Shown here piece by piece: positions 7,425 through 18,371 of a stretch of DNA of 40,567 bases (position 1 is its first letter; every line of letters begins with the position of its first letter). The stretch lies in IMG/VR virus record IMGVR_UViG_3300032893_000137, positions 1 through 40,567 of that record. The stretch is one strand, 5' to 3'. Origin of the DNA: a virus. Under the pieces are notes generated by a model, which saw nothing but the letters and a program-made list of their open reading frames with translations, did no database searches and was not told the DNA's origin. The position numbers and the translations under genes were made by a program.

Positions 7425-9878
7425 ATGGCATCCACGAATGCACAGGGATTTACTCCCGAGCAGATGAGCAAATACGCCGAGGATCGTGCTTATCAGCAGG
7501 CGGGTGAAGCCAAACAGTCGCAGATCAACCAAGCGGTGGCCGCCCGTCCCGCAGGAACGGTGTATGACCCGTCTAGTGGTACCTATAAAGACCCTCGCCT
7601 TGGTACGACCTATATCGGCTCTACGACGGGTCAAACGAATGCCCAAGGTCAAGAGCAATTAACCCCGGCTCCAGGGCCCTCGGGTGGTCTTCGCTTTCAA
7701 CAGAACCCGACCAATCCTGTGGTGGTCTCAACGCCAAAGGAGGCCATGCAGGATTTGTCTAGTAAGCAGGCGTTTCTTAATAACCTGACCCAAGGTGTAG
7801 CTAATCAGAGTGCCATGAAAGCTGGTACGAATAATACTTGGGCTCCTCCTGGTGGTTTCAAGACGGAATTGCCACCTACAAATCCAGCTCCTGCAACAGC
7901 CGAAGATACCGCTAATGCCTTAAGCCTTAAATTTGGCTTAGGAACGCCAGAAGCAACAACTACGACTCCTACCGCTACTGGCACGGCCGGGGCGGGAGGA
8001 ACCGATTTAGAGGCCCAGATGAACGATTTGAATGCTAAGACCGATCAAGCTTTTCAGGATTATCAAAACAGCATTAATCAGCTTCGCAGTGGTACGTTTC
8101 CACTTACACCGGACCAGCAAGCCCAAGTGGACGCGATGAATGCGAGTACGCAAAGCTTGATCGCGGCTCAAAAGGTAGCCAATCAAAATTACACTCAGGG
8201 TGTTACCCAAGCCGGGATTACAAGCGGTCAAGCACGCTATTCCCCGGAGATCGCTATGGGGAATATCCAAAATTCGATTAGTGCCGGTTTGGCCAAAGTC
8301 CAAGATATTGAAGTTAAGGCTCAAACCGAGATGACGACGCTCCGTCAGGGTTTTGATGACCGCAATTATGCCCAGATCAATGCGTCATACGATAAGCTCC
8401 AAAGCTATCTGAAGCAGAAGTCGGATTCGATTACGGCCATGCAGAAAGCCATTCAGGATGAGGCGGACAAGACGCGCCAATATAACCTTGATATAGCCAA
8501 GTTCCAGCAACAGCAACAACAAGATAGTTTTAACAATACGATGGCTTCGAATAATGCTGATTTGGCCAGTAAGAAACAGGCGTTTGACGAGTACATGCAA
8601 CAGGCGAACCTGACGGAGAAACAAAAACAAGATGCAACGGATAATTATTATAAAGGCGTGACGGCCAGTCTCCAGCAGGCGCAATTTGCTCTAGATCAGA
8701 AGAAGGAGGCTTTTGCCGAATCGCAAGCGGCCGATCCTCTTGGAATTGCGGCGGCACATCCTGAAACACTCAATGACTTGGTAAAGACGGGTGTTGCGAA
8801 CCAACTTGGAACAGGAGAAACGTTTGTTGATATTTCGGGTTTGCCGGATAGTAAAACGAAAGCTCAAGCGACAAAACTTGCGAATCAGGCGCATCTTCCG
8901 ATTATTTCCAGCGCGGCTGAAGCGCAAGGTCTTACGTCTCTTGATACGGAACAGAAAAACCTGACGAATCTGCTTAACCTTTTCAATCAAGTTGGCCCGA
9001 AGGATGCGACAACGCGTCTTGGCCAAGCCGCTACTCAATGGGGTTCCCTCGCCGCCGACACGCCGCAGGCGCAACTTATTAAAGGCTATCAGTCACTTTC
9101 AAGCACCGAGCTTCCGAGCCTTGTAAAAGCCGTATCCGGTCTGAACCGGGTGAACCAATCGGAACTTCATTCCGCGAGTGATGCGTTGCCTTCGATGGCT
9201 CCCGGTAGCATGGATACGGTCGCAGATGCCAAGGCCAAGATTCAAAATCTTATGCAAGTACTCTCCAATCAAAAGAGTTCCATGCTTGATAACAAGGTTG
9301 TCTATACGGACTTGAACGATTACAAGAATGCTAATCCTGAAAATGTAAGCTATATCGGGGATATTCACAACGCCCATCCCGATTGGTCGCCTGATGATGT
9401 CATGCAATTCATCAACTCTCAAAATGGGGTTGGTCAATTCGATACAGGCCAATCGGATTTTAATGGAGTTGGCGGCGACACACAACCAGCCGATCTGAGC
9501 AAGCTCATAAGTGCCATTGGACAGTATGAAAGCGGTGGCAACTACAAGGCTCTAGGGCCCGTGATACCGAGTGGAGCATATGAAGGGGATCGAGCGTATG
9601 GGAAATATCAGGTCATGGGAAAGAACATCCCTTCTTGGACAAAACAGGCCCTTGGATACTCCATGACACCGCAACAGTTCCTTGCCGATACGGATGCCCA
9701 AGACAAAGTAGCCGAGCATTTTATCGGGGCGAATCTGGATAAATATGGAACGCCGGAGGATGTAGCGGCAGTCTGGCTAAGTGGTCGGCCACTGGCAGGG
9801 AACAATGCCTCCGATTTGGCAACAGGGGTAACTGTGCCACAATACGTTAAGAATGTAATGAAAAACTACTATGCTTAG
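7425..9878 (+). CDS. Internal virion/ejection protein with C-terminal lytic transglycosylase domain
   Basis: The protein has 817 residues. Residues 1-190 are low-complexity (Pro, Thr, Gln, Gly). Residues 190-470 are long, Gln- and Lys-rich coiled-coil helices. The last 115 residues form a lysozyme-like lytic transglycosylase domain: QYESGGNY carries the presumed catalytic Glu, AYGKYQVM is the usual G-x-YQ motif, and VAAVWLSG is the closing helix. In podoviruses such proteins are packaged in the head and ejected to open peptidoglycan locally during DNA entry. The gene begins 3 nt after the fibre gene and overlaps the next by 8 nt. The domain is a clear match; the ejection role is inferred from coiled coils and position. 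Confidence 0.7.
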   Translation: MASTNAQGFTPEQMSKYAEDRAYQQAGEAKQSQINQAVAARPAGTVYDPSSGTYKDPRLGTTYIGSTTGQTNAQGQEQLTPAPGPSGGLRFQQNPTNPVVVSTPKEAMQDLSSKQAFLNNLTQGVANQSAMKAGTNNTWAPPGGFKTELPPTNPAPATAEDTANALSLKFGLGTPEATTTTPTATGTAGAGGTDLEAQMNDLNAKTDQAFQDYQNSINQLRSGTFPLTPDQQAQVDAMNASTQSLIAAQKVANQNYTQGVTQAGITSGQARYSPEIAMGNIQNSISAGLAKVQDIEVKAQTEMTTLRQGFDDRNYAQINASYDKLQSYLKQKSDSITAMQKAIQDEADKTRQYNLDIAKFQQQQQQDSFNNTMASNNADLASKKQAFDEYMQQANLTEKQKQDATDNYYKGVTASLQQAQFALDQKKEAFAESQAADPLGIAAAHPETLNDLVKTGVANQLGTGETFVDISGLPDSKTKAQATKLANQAHLPIISSAAEAQGLTSLDTEQKNLTNLLNLFNQVGPKDATTRLGQAATQWGSLAADTPQAQLIKGYQSLSSTELPSLVKAVSGLNRVNQSELHSASDALPSMAPGSMDTVADAKAKIQNLMQVLSNQKSSMLDNKVVYTDLNDYKNANPENVSYIGDIHNAHPDWSPDDVMQFINSQNGVGQFDTGQSDFNGVGGDTQPADLSKLISAIGQYESGGNYKALGPVIPSGAYEGDRAYGKYQVMGKNIPSWTKQALGYSMTPQQFLADTDAQDKVAEHFIGANLDKYGTPEDVAAVWLSGRPLAGNNASDLATGVTVPQYVKNVMKNYYA

Positions 9879-11661
9879 CCCTGAACAAATCCAAGAGGCC
9901 GCCCAACAATTCGGACCGCCGCCTAGTGCGAAGAATGCGAGCCCAACCGCATCCAAGGATTTTGATTGGGATACTTTTCTTGGCAAAAGCGGACCTGCTT
10001 CTAGCACGTCAAACACTCCTGCCTCTTCAGCCTCTCCTTCTTTCGAAGAACAGCATCCAATCCTAGGAGGTGTCAAAAGCGGTTTAGAAAATATAGGAGG
10101 CGCGATTGCGAGCACGGTTACACAGCCTGCGAAAGCTCTTCAGTCTCTCGGCACGGGTCTTGGGGAAGTCACGGCCGAACATCTGCAAATGCCTTTCGCC
10201 AAACAACTGGCAGGGGCTCTTGGTTTTACTCCAGAGAATGCGGCGGCGACCAAGGCGGCTCTTGAAACAGGTGCTACTCCTGCGAAGACACCTGAACAGG
10301 CGGCTGGTGTGGGTATCCAAGCGGCGGCAAACCTCGCTACTCCAGCGGCTCTTGCGGCCGGTCCGGCTGGACTTGCGGCTCAAACAGCCGCCCTTTCGGG
10401 GGGACAAGCTATGGAACAAGGAAAAGGAGCGGCAGATGTAGGTATCAATGCGGCTCTTGGTGGCGCTCTTGGGGGCGCTCTTGGGAAGGGAACCGAGTTT
10501 GCAGGGAACCTGGTTAGTAAAGGCGCACAGGCTCTCAAAGAGGCGGCGGCTCCTATCGTAGAAAAGACGATGCCGTTTTTAAGCAATGTTCCTAAAGGTT
10601 TTATTACTTTCGCCAAAGCTAACCCTGAACTTGTTCTTCCGAAGATGCAGACGATGGCCAAGGCTCTTGAAAGTGGGGATCCGGCCACGGCTGAAAGTGC
10701 ACTGCGTGAAGAGTTGTTGTCTCATGCGAGGGATATCCATGCCCAAGCCAAGAATGTAGCCGAGACAGCTTACAAAAATGGAGTAGATGCCGTGAAACAG
10801 AAGTTTCCTGATGCTCAAGGATCGGTTGAAGCGATGCGCGGTTCTCTTCGTGCACTGGTAAAGGAAGCTGGTCCCGTCATTGGCCAAGAGAATGAACAGG
10901 CTATGAAGGCAATTGCTAATACGCTCAAAGGTCAAAAGACAGCATCAGTTGATGGATTAATCGGTCTTAAACGTAATCTTGCGAGTATCGTGGATCAGAC
11001 CGAACAAGGTACTCCAGCTTATCGAACCGCTAACTTGATGATGAATGAAGTTGATAACGAACTTAATCGTATAACTAAGGGTGCCATGAAGCCTATCAAT
11101 AAGGCTTATGCGGCCTTCAAGAATGACCAAGCTCAAATCAAACCGGTCTGGTCAAACTCGGCTAAAGAAGACACGGCTAGAAACTTTGTGAATGGCCTTG
11201 AAAGTCAAGCCAAGGGGGGTTCTCTTGATGCCATGAAACGCTTAGAGAAACTTGCAGGAGCTACCAAATCCATTACGGATCAGATCAAAGCTACGAAGAT
11301 TGCAAAAGCCTTTAATTGGGAAAAAGCACCTCCCGGTAGCCGTATCCGCGATCAATTAATGTCTAACGCTATTTCCGCTGGAGGCACGGCGTTAGGGGGC
11401 ATGATTGGAGCTAAAAAACACGGCGTTGAGGGAGGGTTTGAAGGTGCGGGGATTGGAAGCGTTTTGGGCTCTGTTATAGGAGGTAAAGTCACGTCTCCGG
11501 CGGTTCTATCCAAGCTTCTTATGAGTCAATTCGAGGAAAGTGGCGCACCCGTAACGAACGAAGTGCGTCAATGGATTGGTAAGGCTATTTCAAATCCCGC
11601 AACGGCCACGGCCTTGCGTAACATGATTCTTGGATTAACGGGTACTCAACCAACCGAGTAA
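9871..11661 (+). CDS. Internal virion/ejection-type protein with glycine-zipper segments
   Basis: The protein has 596 residues, Ala/Gly/Lys-rich and mostly helical. Residues 60-75 and 150-215 contain small-residue hydrophobic stretches such as AALAAGPAGLAAQTAALSGG and ALGGALGGALGKG, and residues 500-545 contain SAGGTALGGMIG and GSVLGSVIGG. These glycine-zipper segments are typical of proteins that insert into membranes or form ejection channels. The middle (240-500) is charged helix. It overlaps the transglycosylase gene by 8 nt, so the two are translationally coupled and probably act together in genome delivery. The next gene begins after a 112-bp spacer, so this ends a transcription or translation unit. 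Confidence 0.5.
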   Translation: MLSPEQIQEAAQQFGPPPSAKNASPTASKDFDWDTFLGKSGPASSTSNTPASSASPSFEEQHPILGGVKSGLENIGGAIASTVTQPAKALQSLGTGLGEVTAEHLQMPFAKQLAGALGFTPENAAATKAALETGATPAKTPEQAAGVGIQAAANLATPAALAAGPAGLAAQTAALSGGQAMEQGKGAADVGINAALGGALGGALGKGTEFAGNLVSKGAQALKEAAAPIVEKTMPFLSNVPKGFITFAKANPELVLPKMQTMAKALESGDPATAESALREELLSHARDIHAQAKNVAETAYKNGVDAVKQKFPDAQGSVEAMRGSLRALVKEAGPVIGQENEQAMKAIANTLKGQKTASVDGLIGLKRNLASIVDQTEQGTPAYRTANLMMNEVDNELNRITKGAMKPINKAYAAFKNDQAQIKPVWSNSAKEDTARNFVNGLESQAKGGSLDAMKRLEKLAGATKSITDQIKATKIAKAFNWEKAPPGSRIRDQLMSNAISAGGTALGGMIGAKKHGVEGGFEGAGIGSVLGSVIGGKVTSPAVLSKLLMSQFEESGAPVTNEVRQWIGKAISNPATATALRNMILGLTGTQPTE

Positions 11662-11773
11662 GTAGCCGAACATCAGAATAGAAACAAAGGTTAAAGCGTT
11701 CATATAAGTCTAGGGCTAAGATTAGCGAATAATTGGTCTAGCATCCAAGGAACGTAATAATATACATTATATT
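11662..11773 (+). promoter_or_regulatory. AT-rich spacer, possible promoter
   Basis: This 112-bp gap is one of the longer ones in the late block. A TTGGTC hexamer at 11733 is followed, after a 16-19 nt spacer, by the AT-rich run TAATAATATACATTATATTATG, of which the last part abuts the next start codon. It could be a sigma70-like promoter for the fibre and glycosyltransferase genes. The hexamers match consensus only partly, so the call is weak. Confidence 0.25.
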
Positions 11774-13370
<1,597 letters not shown>

Positions 13371-13373
13371 AAT

Positions 13374-14105
13374 ATGGCTATCGCTTACGACAACTCCGTA
13401 ACAGCTCAGCATGTTACCCCCGTCACGGCGACGATGACGATTTCGGCATCGGCGACAATGGCTTTGTGTGCCGTGATGAACGGGAACGGATCATGGACCG
13501 TAGACACGATGACGCTAAATGGGGTGGCGATGACGGCTCTCACGAATTACAAAATCACAAGCGGGAGTTTGAACAACTGGAAAGTGTATATCTACTACCT
13601 CGCCAATCCTTCCACGGGTTCGCAAACTTTTTCGTGCTCGTCGTCAAGCGCGTCGGGAGGTATCTATATTGTTGCTGGGACATGGACGGGAACGGGCTCG
13701 ACCGTCGAGGCATTTCACCAGGATTCCAATACGTCTGGTTCGACGCTTACGAACACGGTGACGACTCTGACAAACAACGCATGGTGCATGAGCTTTGCGA
13801 GCTCGGATGACAACGGGGGTGGGAAGCCTACGGCTAATTCGGGTTGTACGCTTCGTAAATTGGAAGCAGTGGATAACGTAATGGGCTTGTTTGACTCCAA
13901 CGGAGCAATTACCCCAGCCGGGTCTAAATCATTCGTGTACAATATCAATGGAACGCATGGTGGCCGTGGAGTGATTATGTCTATCCCGCCGCTTGCTTCT
14001 GGCCCGACAAATGTAAAAACATGGGACGGCATTTCCCTTTCCTCTGTTAAGACTATTGACGATATTGCGATTGCCTCCATCAAGAGTATTGATGGTGTGA
14101 CTTGA
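13374..14105 (+). CDS. Beta-rich tail-associated protein with C-terminal short repeats
   Basis: The protein has 243 residues. The first 205 residues are beta-sandwich-like and rich in Ser, Thr and Asn (TMTISASATMALCAVM, LNNWKVYIYYLAN, IVAGTWTG). The C terminus carries a short repeat, KTWDGISLSSVKTIDDIAIASIKSIDGV, described here as three approximate copies of V/IKT(I/W)(D/N)(G/D)(I/V). This repeat is common at the end of phage structural proteins. The gene follows the fibre gene by 3 nt with a GAATATG start. It is probably a fibre tip or accessory structural protein; the receptor is unknown. Confidence 0.5.
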   Translation: MAIAYDNSVTAQHVTPVTATMTISASATMALCAVMNGNGSWTVDTMTLNGVAMTALTNYKITSGSLNNWKVYIYYLANPSTGSQTFSCSSSSASGGIYIVAGTWTGTGSTVEAFHQDSNTSGSTLTNTVTTLTNNAWCMSFASSDDNGGGKPTANSGCTLRKLEAVDNVMGLFDSNGAITPAGSKSFVYNINGTHGGRGVIMSIPPLASGPTNVKTWDGISLSSVKTIDDIAIASIKSIDGVT

Positions 14106-14123
14106 TGAACGTAGGATAGTGGC

Positions 14124-15284
14124 ATGACAAAACCTTCTTTTTCGTGTATTTTGATCGCTCGCAATGAAGAAAAAACCCTCCCTCGAATGCTTGAGTCCCT
14201 TACCGAGTTCAAGAACCGAGGAGGGAATACGGTGGTTGTGGATACGGGGTCTCATGACAAAACCGCACAGGTCGCCAGAGATTGGGGGTGTATCGTCGAG
14301 GAAGTCGGAGACAGATTCCGCCTCACGATCTCCGAAGAACAGGCGAAAGCGATCAATGAAAAGTTCATCGTGAACGGGGAGGAGCCCGTCGTGAAAGGCG
14401 GGGATTCGCTATTTGATTTCAGTAGTGCCAGAAACTATGCGGCCAGTCTTTCTCCGACCGACATGATCGCCATGCCGGATTGCGATGAAATGTTTACCAA
14501 GCTAGACATAGACAAGATCAACGAAGCGATTGAAAAAGGGGCCGAGCAATTCGAGTATCAATTCGTATTTTCCCACGATCAGTTCGGGAATCCGATGATC
14601 GCGTTTCTCCACAGCAAGTTTTATAACCGCACGAAGCTCGAATGGACGGGAATTATCCATGAAGTCCTGCGCGGAGCCGCGAATCGCGTATATCTTCCCG
14701 AAGATACGATCAAGCTTGAACATTACCAGAACCAAGAAACCAACCGCACGGGATACCTAAAGGGCCTTGCGCTTGATTGTTTCCTCCATCCCGACAGCGA
14801 CAGGAACAGCCATTACTTTGCCCGTGAAATGATGTACACGAAACGCTATCACTCGGCGATCAAGGAGTTCGAGCGTCATGTGGAAATGAAGAAATGGCTG
14901 GCAGAACGGGCCCAATCCGTCGTGTATATCGGGGAGTGTTATGACCGTTTGGGACAAGAAAACATGGCCGTTTCCGCTTGGCAGGAGGCTTATAACATGG
15001 ATTCAAGTAGGCGGGAGCCATTGATACGCCTCATGCAGTTCTACTTTTACCGAGGAGACGCGCCGAGGGTTGTCGCCTATGGAGAAGCGGCTCTTACCAT
15101 TCCTAAAGGAAATTTCTACTCTGATAATGCGGCTCATTACCGAGAATGGCCGCATGACATGTTGTATTGGGCTTACTGGAAATTAGGCAATAAAGAAAAG
15201 AGCAAAGAGCATTGGCAGAAGTGTCTCGAATATCAGCCGGAAAGTCCTAAATATAAAGCTGATGCCCAATTCTATGTTGCTTGA
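14124..15284 (+). CDS. GT2-type glycosyltransferase with TPR-like C-terminal region
   Basis: The protein has 386 residues. The N terminus is a GT-A glycosyltransferase family 2 domain: CILIARNEEKTLPRMLESL, then VVVDTGSHDKT, with a DCDE motif (about residue 115) as the metal/nucleotide-sugar DxD site, and a later acceptor-side HEVLRG segment. The C-terminal half is helical with TPR-like units (VVYIGECYDRLGQENMAVSAW, WAYWKLGNKEKSKEHW). This layout resembles SunS-like and related transferases that modify protein side chains. An AGGATAG purine stretch precedes the ATG, one of the better ribosome sites in the late block. The substrate is inferred, from neighbourhood, to be a fibre protein or the host surface. 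Confidence 0.8.
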   Translation: MTKPSFSCILIARNEEKTLPRMLESLTEFKNRGGNTVVVDTGSHDKTAQVARDWGCIVEEVGDRFRLTISEEQAKAINEKFIVNGEEPVVKGGDSLFDFSSARNYAASLSPTDMIAMPDCDEMFTKLDIDKINEAIEKGAEQFEYQFVFSHDQFGNPMIAFLHSKFYNRTKLEWTGIIHEVLRGAANRVYLPEDTIKLEHYQNQETNRTGYLKGLALDCFLHPDSDRNSHYFAREMMYTKRYHSAIKEFERHVEMKKWLAERAQSVVYIGECYDRLGQENMAVSAWQEAYNMDSSRREPLIRLMQFYFYRGDAPRVVAYGEAALTIPKGNFYSDNAAHYREWPHDMLYWAYWKLGNKEKSKEHWQKCLEYQPESPKYKADAQFYVA

Positions 15285-15891
15285 TGAACTGACCGAGCTT
15301 GTACGTTTAGAGACTCCTTTTACGTTCGTAAAGAAAGGGGACGGAGAACTTGAGTGCATGCATGGCGTGCAGGGGGGAAATTGTGACGGACATCCCTACT
15401 CCAAGGAATTGGGAGAACGATTGAAACAGGCATTTACTTTTCTTGAAGATAAGGCCTTTATCGTCGAGTTCGGAGACCAACGGAATTACAATAGTCTTTT
15501 GCACCGCACTGACTGTGATTTACAGAAGGTGAAAGACTTTTGGATGAGCGTGCGTAATAGCAATAAAGAGAAAATCTTTATCGGGCCCGAACGCCTTAGA
15601 CGCGTGTCGGGCCTTTTGCATGCCCGTTATTTCCCAATTCCTTTAGTGAATGCCTTCCAACATTATGCGGAAATGTGGAATGCGCTACAGGAAATCATAT
15701 CTCCCGATGCGATTGTCATTCTCTGTGCCGGAATGCCAGCCAAGGTCTTTATCCATGATTTATTGGTGAAATATCCGAATCTTACTTGTTTAGATGCCGG
15801 AAGTGCCTTTGACCCTTTGATTGTCGGCCCCACTCGTACCGTACAAGCCTCTAAAGAAGTCCTGGAAGCTCTCTATGCCGATGTTCTTTAA
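15262..15891 (+). CDS. GT-D-fold-type glycosyltransferase
   Basis: The protein has 209 residues. The segment FTFVKKGDGELECM near residue 20 matches the R/K-x-GDGE signature of the GT-D (former DUF1792) glycosyltransferase fold. Later segments, IFIGPERLRRVSGL and DAIVILCAGMPAKVFIHDLL, resemble the family's second nucleotide-binding half. GT-D enzymes act on O-linked glycan chains of surface proteins in Gram-positive bacteria. The gene overlaps the GT2 gene by 23 nt and the next gene by 17 nt, so the three form one coupled unit. ATG 15274 is an alternative start. The family assignment is by motif only. Confidence 0.6.
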   Translation: MPNSMLLDELTELVRLETPFTFVKKGDGELECMHGVQGGNCDGHPYSKELGERLKQAFTFLEDKAFIVEFGDQRNYNSLLHRTDCDLQKVKDFWMSVRNSNKEKIFIGPERLRRVSGLLHARYFPIPLVNAFQHYAEMWNALQEIISPDAIVILCAGMPAKVFIHDLLVKYPNLTCLDAGSAFDPLIVGPTRTVQASKEVLEALYADVL

Positions 15892-16957
15892 TCCTCCACA
15901 GGAAACTCACCCCGAACGCTTATGGCCTCTTAATAACGGCTGTAGTGGCCGAGTGCTTGATCTTGGCTGTGGAGATCATAAAACCGATCCAAGCTTCACA
16001 GGCGTTGATATACGGCCTGTGACGGATGTCTGTGCGTCACTCGACAAGCTTCCCTTTGAGGATGGAAGTTTTGATTGTCTTATCTCCCGTCATTCTCTCG
16101 AACACATGCTCGATCCCGTGGCCACCCTCAAAGAATGGCTTCGGGTATTAGTTGATGGAGGACGGATGTATATCATTCTTCCCGACCATGAGTTTATCAA
16201 CACGATTGATCCGTTTTACTCAAATGGAGAACATTTACATGCATATACTCGTAGCAGTTTCTCTGCTTTGTGCGGCCTTATTCCTGATCTGTATCTCCTT
16301 AATATAGAGACCGTCGTTCCCGAATGGAGCTTTGGGGTGATTCTCCGAAAGGGAACACCGACGATTAGCGTCGTTCTCCCCCACCTTTCCGAAGTGGACG
16401 GCATAAAGCTCGAACACCGTGAAGCGGGGTTGAAACGCTGTTTAGCGTCTATTGAAGTACAGGATTATCCGCAGGATTTGATTGACGTACAGGTGATTGA
16501 TGGCGAGGGAACCGTGCCGGAAAAGGTAAAACACGGCGTAGAACAGACAAAAGGCGATTACATCATCTACGCCGCTAACGACATGGAGTTTGCGTCTGAT
16601 GCATTCCGATTAGCGATCATGGAAAGCGAGTGCCAAGACAAGGCTTTGGTGTCTTTCGATAGTGGCCCAATTTACGAGGATAAGGGAAATATCTGCGAAC
16701 ATTTCTTGATTCGCAGGGACTTTATTCCTAGGCTTCAACGTGAAGAAATCTTTGATACGAGGTTGAGGCATTGCGGGGTTGATAATTTTTTGTGGGCGCA
16801 AGCCGATAAGCTGAATCAGGCTTTCCACTCGGAAAGAGCTAAAGCGACCCATTATCATTTTTCCAAGGGCGCAAAACGTGATAGCGTATATGACAGAGGC
16901 TGGGGACATGCGGAGCAAGACCGCGCATTACTAAAAACTCTTTTAGAGTCTTTATAA
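15875..16957 (+). CDS. Methyltransferase-glycosyltransferase fusion
   Basis: From ATG 15875 the protein has 360 residues. GGAAG lies 6 nt upstream of that ATG; ATG 15881 and an upstream in-frame ATG at 15821 are alternatives. The N-terminal half is a class I SAM methyltransferase: RVLDLGCGDHKTD (SAM-binding motif I), FTGVDIRP, LPFEDGSFDCLISRHSLEHM and GGRMYIILPDHEF. From about residue 165 a GT2-like domain starts (TISVVLPHL, then IDVQVIDGEG, KGDYIIYAANDMEFA). The pairing suggests transfer and O-methylation of a sugar, as on capped fibre glycans. It overlaps the GT-D gene, and a spike-base gene follows. Confidence 0.75.
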   Translation: MPMFFNPPQETHPERLWPLNNGCSGRVLDLGCGDHKTDPSFTGVDIRPVTDVCASLDKLPFEDGSFDCLISRHSLEHMLDPVATLKEWLRVLVDGGRMYIILPDHEFINTIDPFYSNGEHLHAYTRSSFSALCGLIPDLYLLNIETVVPEWSFGVILRKGTPTISVVLPHLSEVDGIKLEHREAGLKRCLASIEVQDYPQDLIDVQVIDGEGTVPEKVKHGVEQTKGDYIIYAANDMEFASDAFRLAIMESECQDKALVSFDSGPIYEDKGNICEHFLIRRDFIPRLQREEIFDTRLRHCGVDNFLWAQADKLNQAFHSERAKATHYHFSKGAKRDSVYDRGWGHAEQDRALLKTLLESL

Positions 16958-16966
16958 ACATTCCCT

Positions 16967-17215
16967 ATGGCCGGAACTTCCGACATTCTCCCCGCGATCA
17001 ATTTCCTTGCGGTGACACCCTCCGATACGGTTGATCTTCTTCCGACGGGGGCGCGTGCGTTATATGTAGGTACGGGTGGCGATGTGGTAGCGATTAATGC
17101 TTCAGGCGATCCGATCACGTTCAAGAACGTGCCGAGTGGGGCGTTCATGCCGATCTATACGACCCGCGTGAACGCAACCGATACGACGGCTGATGACATT
17201 ATTGCACTCTTCTGA
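16967..17215 (+). CDS. Spike-base-type small tail protein
   Basis: The protein has 82 residues. The pattern GARALYVGTGGDVVAIN, then ITFKNVPSGAFMPI, then RVNATDTTADDIIALF is a recognisable small virion-protein family found in many phages and in gene transfer agents, where it is described as a spike base protein (RCAP_Rcc01079 family). Length and motif order fit. It lies between the glycosyltransferase cassette and the second fibre group, in line with a tail tip role. The start is in a TTCCCTATGGCC context with no Shine-Dalgarno. Confidence 0.65.
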   Translation: MAGTSDILPAINFLAVTPSDTVDLLPTGARALYVGTGGDVVAINASGDPITFKNVPSGAFMPIYTTRVNATDTTADDIIALF

Positions 17216-17225
17216 GCTAAGTTTT

Positions 17226-17753
17226 ATGAGTAGACATTTTGGTAGTAAGTACAGACTGGGTACGGCAACTGTCGAATGTTTACATTGTCATACGAAAAAA
17301 GAAGTTAATGGTTATCGTGCAAAAGGATTTAAGTTTTGTTCTCGCGTATGTCAGATGGCTCATACGCCAGTATGGAATAAAGGACTTAAAACTGGTTTTA
17401 ATCCAAATCACAATAAGGCTCTAAGAGCTTCTTTAGAAAAAAGACCAGGAAGGACTCTTGGAATCGTTCATTCTGGTGGTTATGTCAAATGCGCTAAAGG
17501 TGGTCCCCAAAATTATGTCCGTGAACATCGAGAAGTGATGGCGAAAGCTATAGGTAGGCCGTTATCAAAAAAAGAAATTGTCCATCATTGGGATGAAAAT
17601 AAAACCAATAATGCACAATCAAATCTTGCGTTATTGCGTAGTAATTCAGCTCATACACGACTGCATAATTTCGCACGTCGCCATGGTATCAAGGTTAGTA
17701 TGCTAAAGTTTAATCAACCTTGGCTTTTTGAGCCGAGTGTTAACTCCGTCTAG
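17226..17753 (+). CDS. HNH homing endonuclease
   Basis: From ATG 17226 the protein has 175 residues. The frame opens at 17193, inside the upstream gene, but the shorter start fits the TTTTATG context. The N-terminal zinc finger is C-x2-C ... C-x3-C (CLHCHTKK, FCSRVCQ). The HNH core is VREHREVM ... EIVHHWDENKTNNAQSNLALL, with the H-H pair and the Asn residues of an HNH_3-type nuclease. It is a free-standing endonuclease inserted between tail genes, a usual place for these selfish genes. The local AT content is visibly higher than in the flanking structural genes, which supports later acquisition. Confidence 0.85.
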   Translation: MSRHFGSKYRLGTATVECLHCHTKKEVNGYRAKGFKFCSRVCQMAHTPVWNKGLKTGFNPNHNKALRASLEKRPGRTLGIVHSGGYVKCAKGGPQNYVREHREVMAKAIGRPLSKKEIVHHWDENKTNNAQSNLALLRSNSAHTRLHNFARRHGIKVSMLKFNQPWLFEPSVNSV

Positions 17754-17754
17754 T

Positions 17755-17907
17755 ATGCAAGGATTGATGCTCGGACTCGCCAATTCCGTTGTCTGGTTGC
17801 AGGATGTCTTTGGCATCAATCCTCCCTTCCCTCCGGGGTCATTCCTTGTGACCGAACAGAATGATCCGTTCATTACCGAAGGAGGAGATAACTTCATTAT
17901 TGAATAA
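17755..17907 (+). CDS. Small tail-region protein, unknown
   Basis: The encoded protein has 50 residues, hydrophobic at the start (MLGLANSVVWLQDVFGI) and acidic at the end (EGGDNFIIE). It starts 1 nt after the HNH stop in a TAGTATG arrangement and ends 2 nt before the next start, so it is tightly coupled. Short proteins ending in a FITEGGDNFIIE-type motif are frequent among phage tail genes. No function is assigned. Confidence 0.6.
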   Translation: MQGLMLGLANSVVWLQDVFGINPPFPPGSFLVTEQNDPFITEGGDNFIIE

Positions 17908-17909
17908 CT

Positions 17910-18365
17910 ATGGCCAACGTAAAGTTCACCGACCTAACAGCAACCACTACGCTTGTCGCGGCGGATATTATTCCTGTCGTGACTGATGTAGCAGGTACTC
18001 CAACCAACAAGAAAATTACTTACGGTAATTTCTTTCTTACACCTCCCGCCCGTTTGATGTATCGCAAGGGGGCAAATGTCGCTTCCGCGAATGATCTGAC
18101 GCTCGGGAGTGATGGAAACTTCTTTGCGATCACGGGAACGACGACAATCAACGGAATTGCAACGGCGAGCTGGCAACCGGGCACGCTTATTAACCTGTGG
18201 TTCCAGGATGCGCTTACGCTTACAAATGAAGGTTCCCCAAGTGCGGGCTTCGGTAAGCTCTATCTCTCCAAGAGTCAAGATTTCTTGACGGAAACGAATA
18301 CTATTATGGGCTTTGTTTTCGATGGGACGAATTTTCAAGAGACGTGGCGCAAGAGCCCGTCCTAA
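17910..18365 (+). CDS. Tail fibre-associated beta protein
   Basis: The protein has 151 residues. The N terminus, VKFTDLTATTTLVAADIIPVVTDVAGTPTNKKITYGNF, is described here as residues 4-41 and is the common ...DL..a..l...D.ipvvdva...t.kit...l module of phage fibre and baseplate proteins. The rest is beta-rich (GSDGNFFAITGTTTINGI, LINLWFQDALTLTNEG), a generic tail or fibre fold. It sits directly before the second long collagen-like gene, with a 6-nt gap. It is likely the adaptor or chaperone-like partner of that fibre. Confidence 0.6.
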   Translation: MANVKFTDLTATTTLVAADIIPVVTDVAGTPTNKKITYGNFFLTPPARLMYRKGANVASANDLTLGSDGNFFAITGTTTINGIATASWQPGTLINLWFQDALTLTNEGSPSAGFGKLYLSKSQDFLTETNTIMGFVFDGTNFQETWRKSPS

Positions 18366-18371
18366 AGACCT

